64,000 nt of DNA. It comes from Chryseobacterium sp. CH21 (GTDB lineage Bacteria > Bacteroidota > Bacteroidia > Flavobacteriales > Weeksellaceae). The position numbers were made by a program, and so were the translations under genes. Location: assembly GCF_004119445.1 (NCBI RefSeq), contig NZ_QICI01000067.1, positions 39,142 through 103,141 of the forward strand, read 5' to 3'. Shown piece by piece: positions 63,842-64,000 of the stretch. The notes under the pieces are model-generated. The model was not told the DNA's origin. It searched no databases and worked only from the letters and a program-made list of their open reading frames with translations. Each line of letters opens with the position of its first letter. Position 1 is the stretch's first letter.

Positions 63842-64000
63842 TGTTATATAATTGCATTAGTTTTTATGATAAAAGATCTCTTTAAAAGTATTTACGAGTT
63901 AAATCCTTATTCGGTTTTTATTTTTTTAACAAAATAACGAATAAGGATATCATTAATAACAATAGATATAAGATTTTTTCATTCATTTTTTACAAAAATG
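63842..64000. promoter_or_regulatory. Upstream region with an 11-bp inverted repeat
   Basis: No gene up to the edge. ATCCTTATTCG (63903-63913) and CGAATAAGGAT (63938-63948) are exact reverse complements with a 24-base spacer, about 65-110 bases upstream of the third surface-protein gene. A terminator or an operator is possible. Confidence 0.4.

Noticed and set aside
1..64000. CRISPR arrays, tRNA or rRNA genes, complete insertion sequences, prophage
   Set aside because: No regular repeat-spacer pattern, no CCA-type cloverleaf or rRNA motif recognised, and no transposase or phage structural gene was seen on either strand.

Overview
The window reads as a low-GC flavobacterial chromosome, most likely Chryseobacterium or a close relative (Weeksellaceae). 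The signs are Bacteroidota-type promoters (a -7 box of the form TAnnTTTG recurs 10-40 bases before starts), several secreted proteins with a C-terminal type IX secretion (T9SS) sorting domain, Flavobacteriia-like versions of thrS, infC, rpmI and rplT, and many intergenic palindromic repeats. No rRNA, tRNA, CRISPR array or complete insertion sequence was seen.

Layout. 1-13.6 kb: the first codons of a SatD-like gene leaving the left edge behind a three-copy operator array; a secreted endonuclease I; an acyl-CoA dehydrogenase with a DinB-like protein; two tandem secreted reprolysin-like metallopeptidases; a TNT-domain (NAD glycohydrolase toxin-like) lipoprotein followed 10 bases later by a small zinc-ribbon protein; then a MazG-like pyrophosphohydrolase, a thioredoxin-fold protein and a DUF4230 protein. 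13.7-18.2 kb: the leucine operon leuA-leuC-leuD-leuB (minus strand). 18.3-25.1 kb: a broken helical-repeat protein gene, an M19 dipeptidase, a DUF4932 metalloprotease-like protein, thrS and infC. 25.1-33.2 kb: accessory genes separating infC from rpmI-rplT (lipoproteins, a TPR histidine kinase with NarL-type regulator, an alpha/beta hydrolase, a bulb-lectin lipoprotein). 33.4-34.1 kb: rpmI-rplT. 34.4-38.2 kb: three tandem M28 aminopeptidases with T9SS tails. 38.3-41.5 kb: small unknown genes and a TonB-dependent receptor. 41.8-49.7 kb: a complete histidine operon, hisG-D-C-B-H-A-F-IE, preceded by a histidine-rich leader peptide and terminator (attenuator). 49.8-54.5 kb: a five-gene glycan operon. 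54.6-64 kb: dapD, an isoprenylcysteine-methyltransferase-like protein, LytTR and NlpC/P60 genes, a rifampin ADP-ribosyltransferase (arr) with a helical N-terminal extension, a possible cryptic bacteriocin-like peptide, and three tandem surface-protein paralogues.

How it fits together. The housekeeping core (leu, his, dapD, thrS, infC, rpmI, rplT) is interleaved with genes for secreted proteases, nuclease, lectin, toxin and glycan synthesis, as expected of an environmental proteolytic flavobacterium. His control appears to be classical transcription attenuation.

A caution runs through the window. At least six genes, including essential thrS, are interrupted by what look like single missing bases, mostly in A/T runs, and restoring one base (two in one gene) gives a full-length product each time. 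This pattern suggests assembly or sequencing indels rather than real pseudogenes. Annotations of these genes are given as restored full-length genes with the break positions stated.
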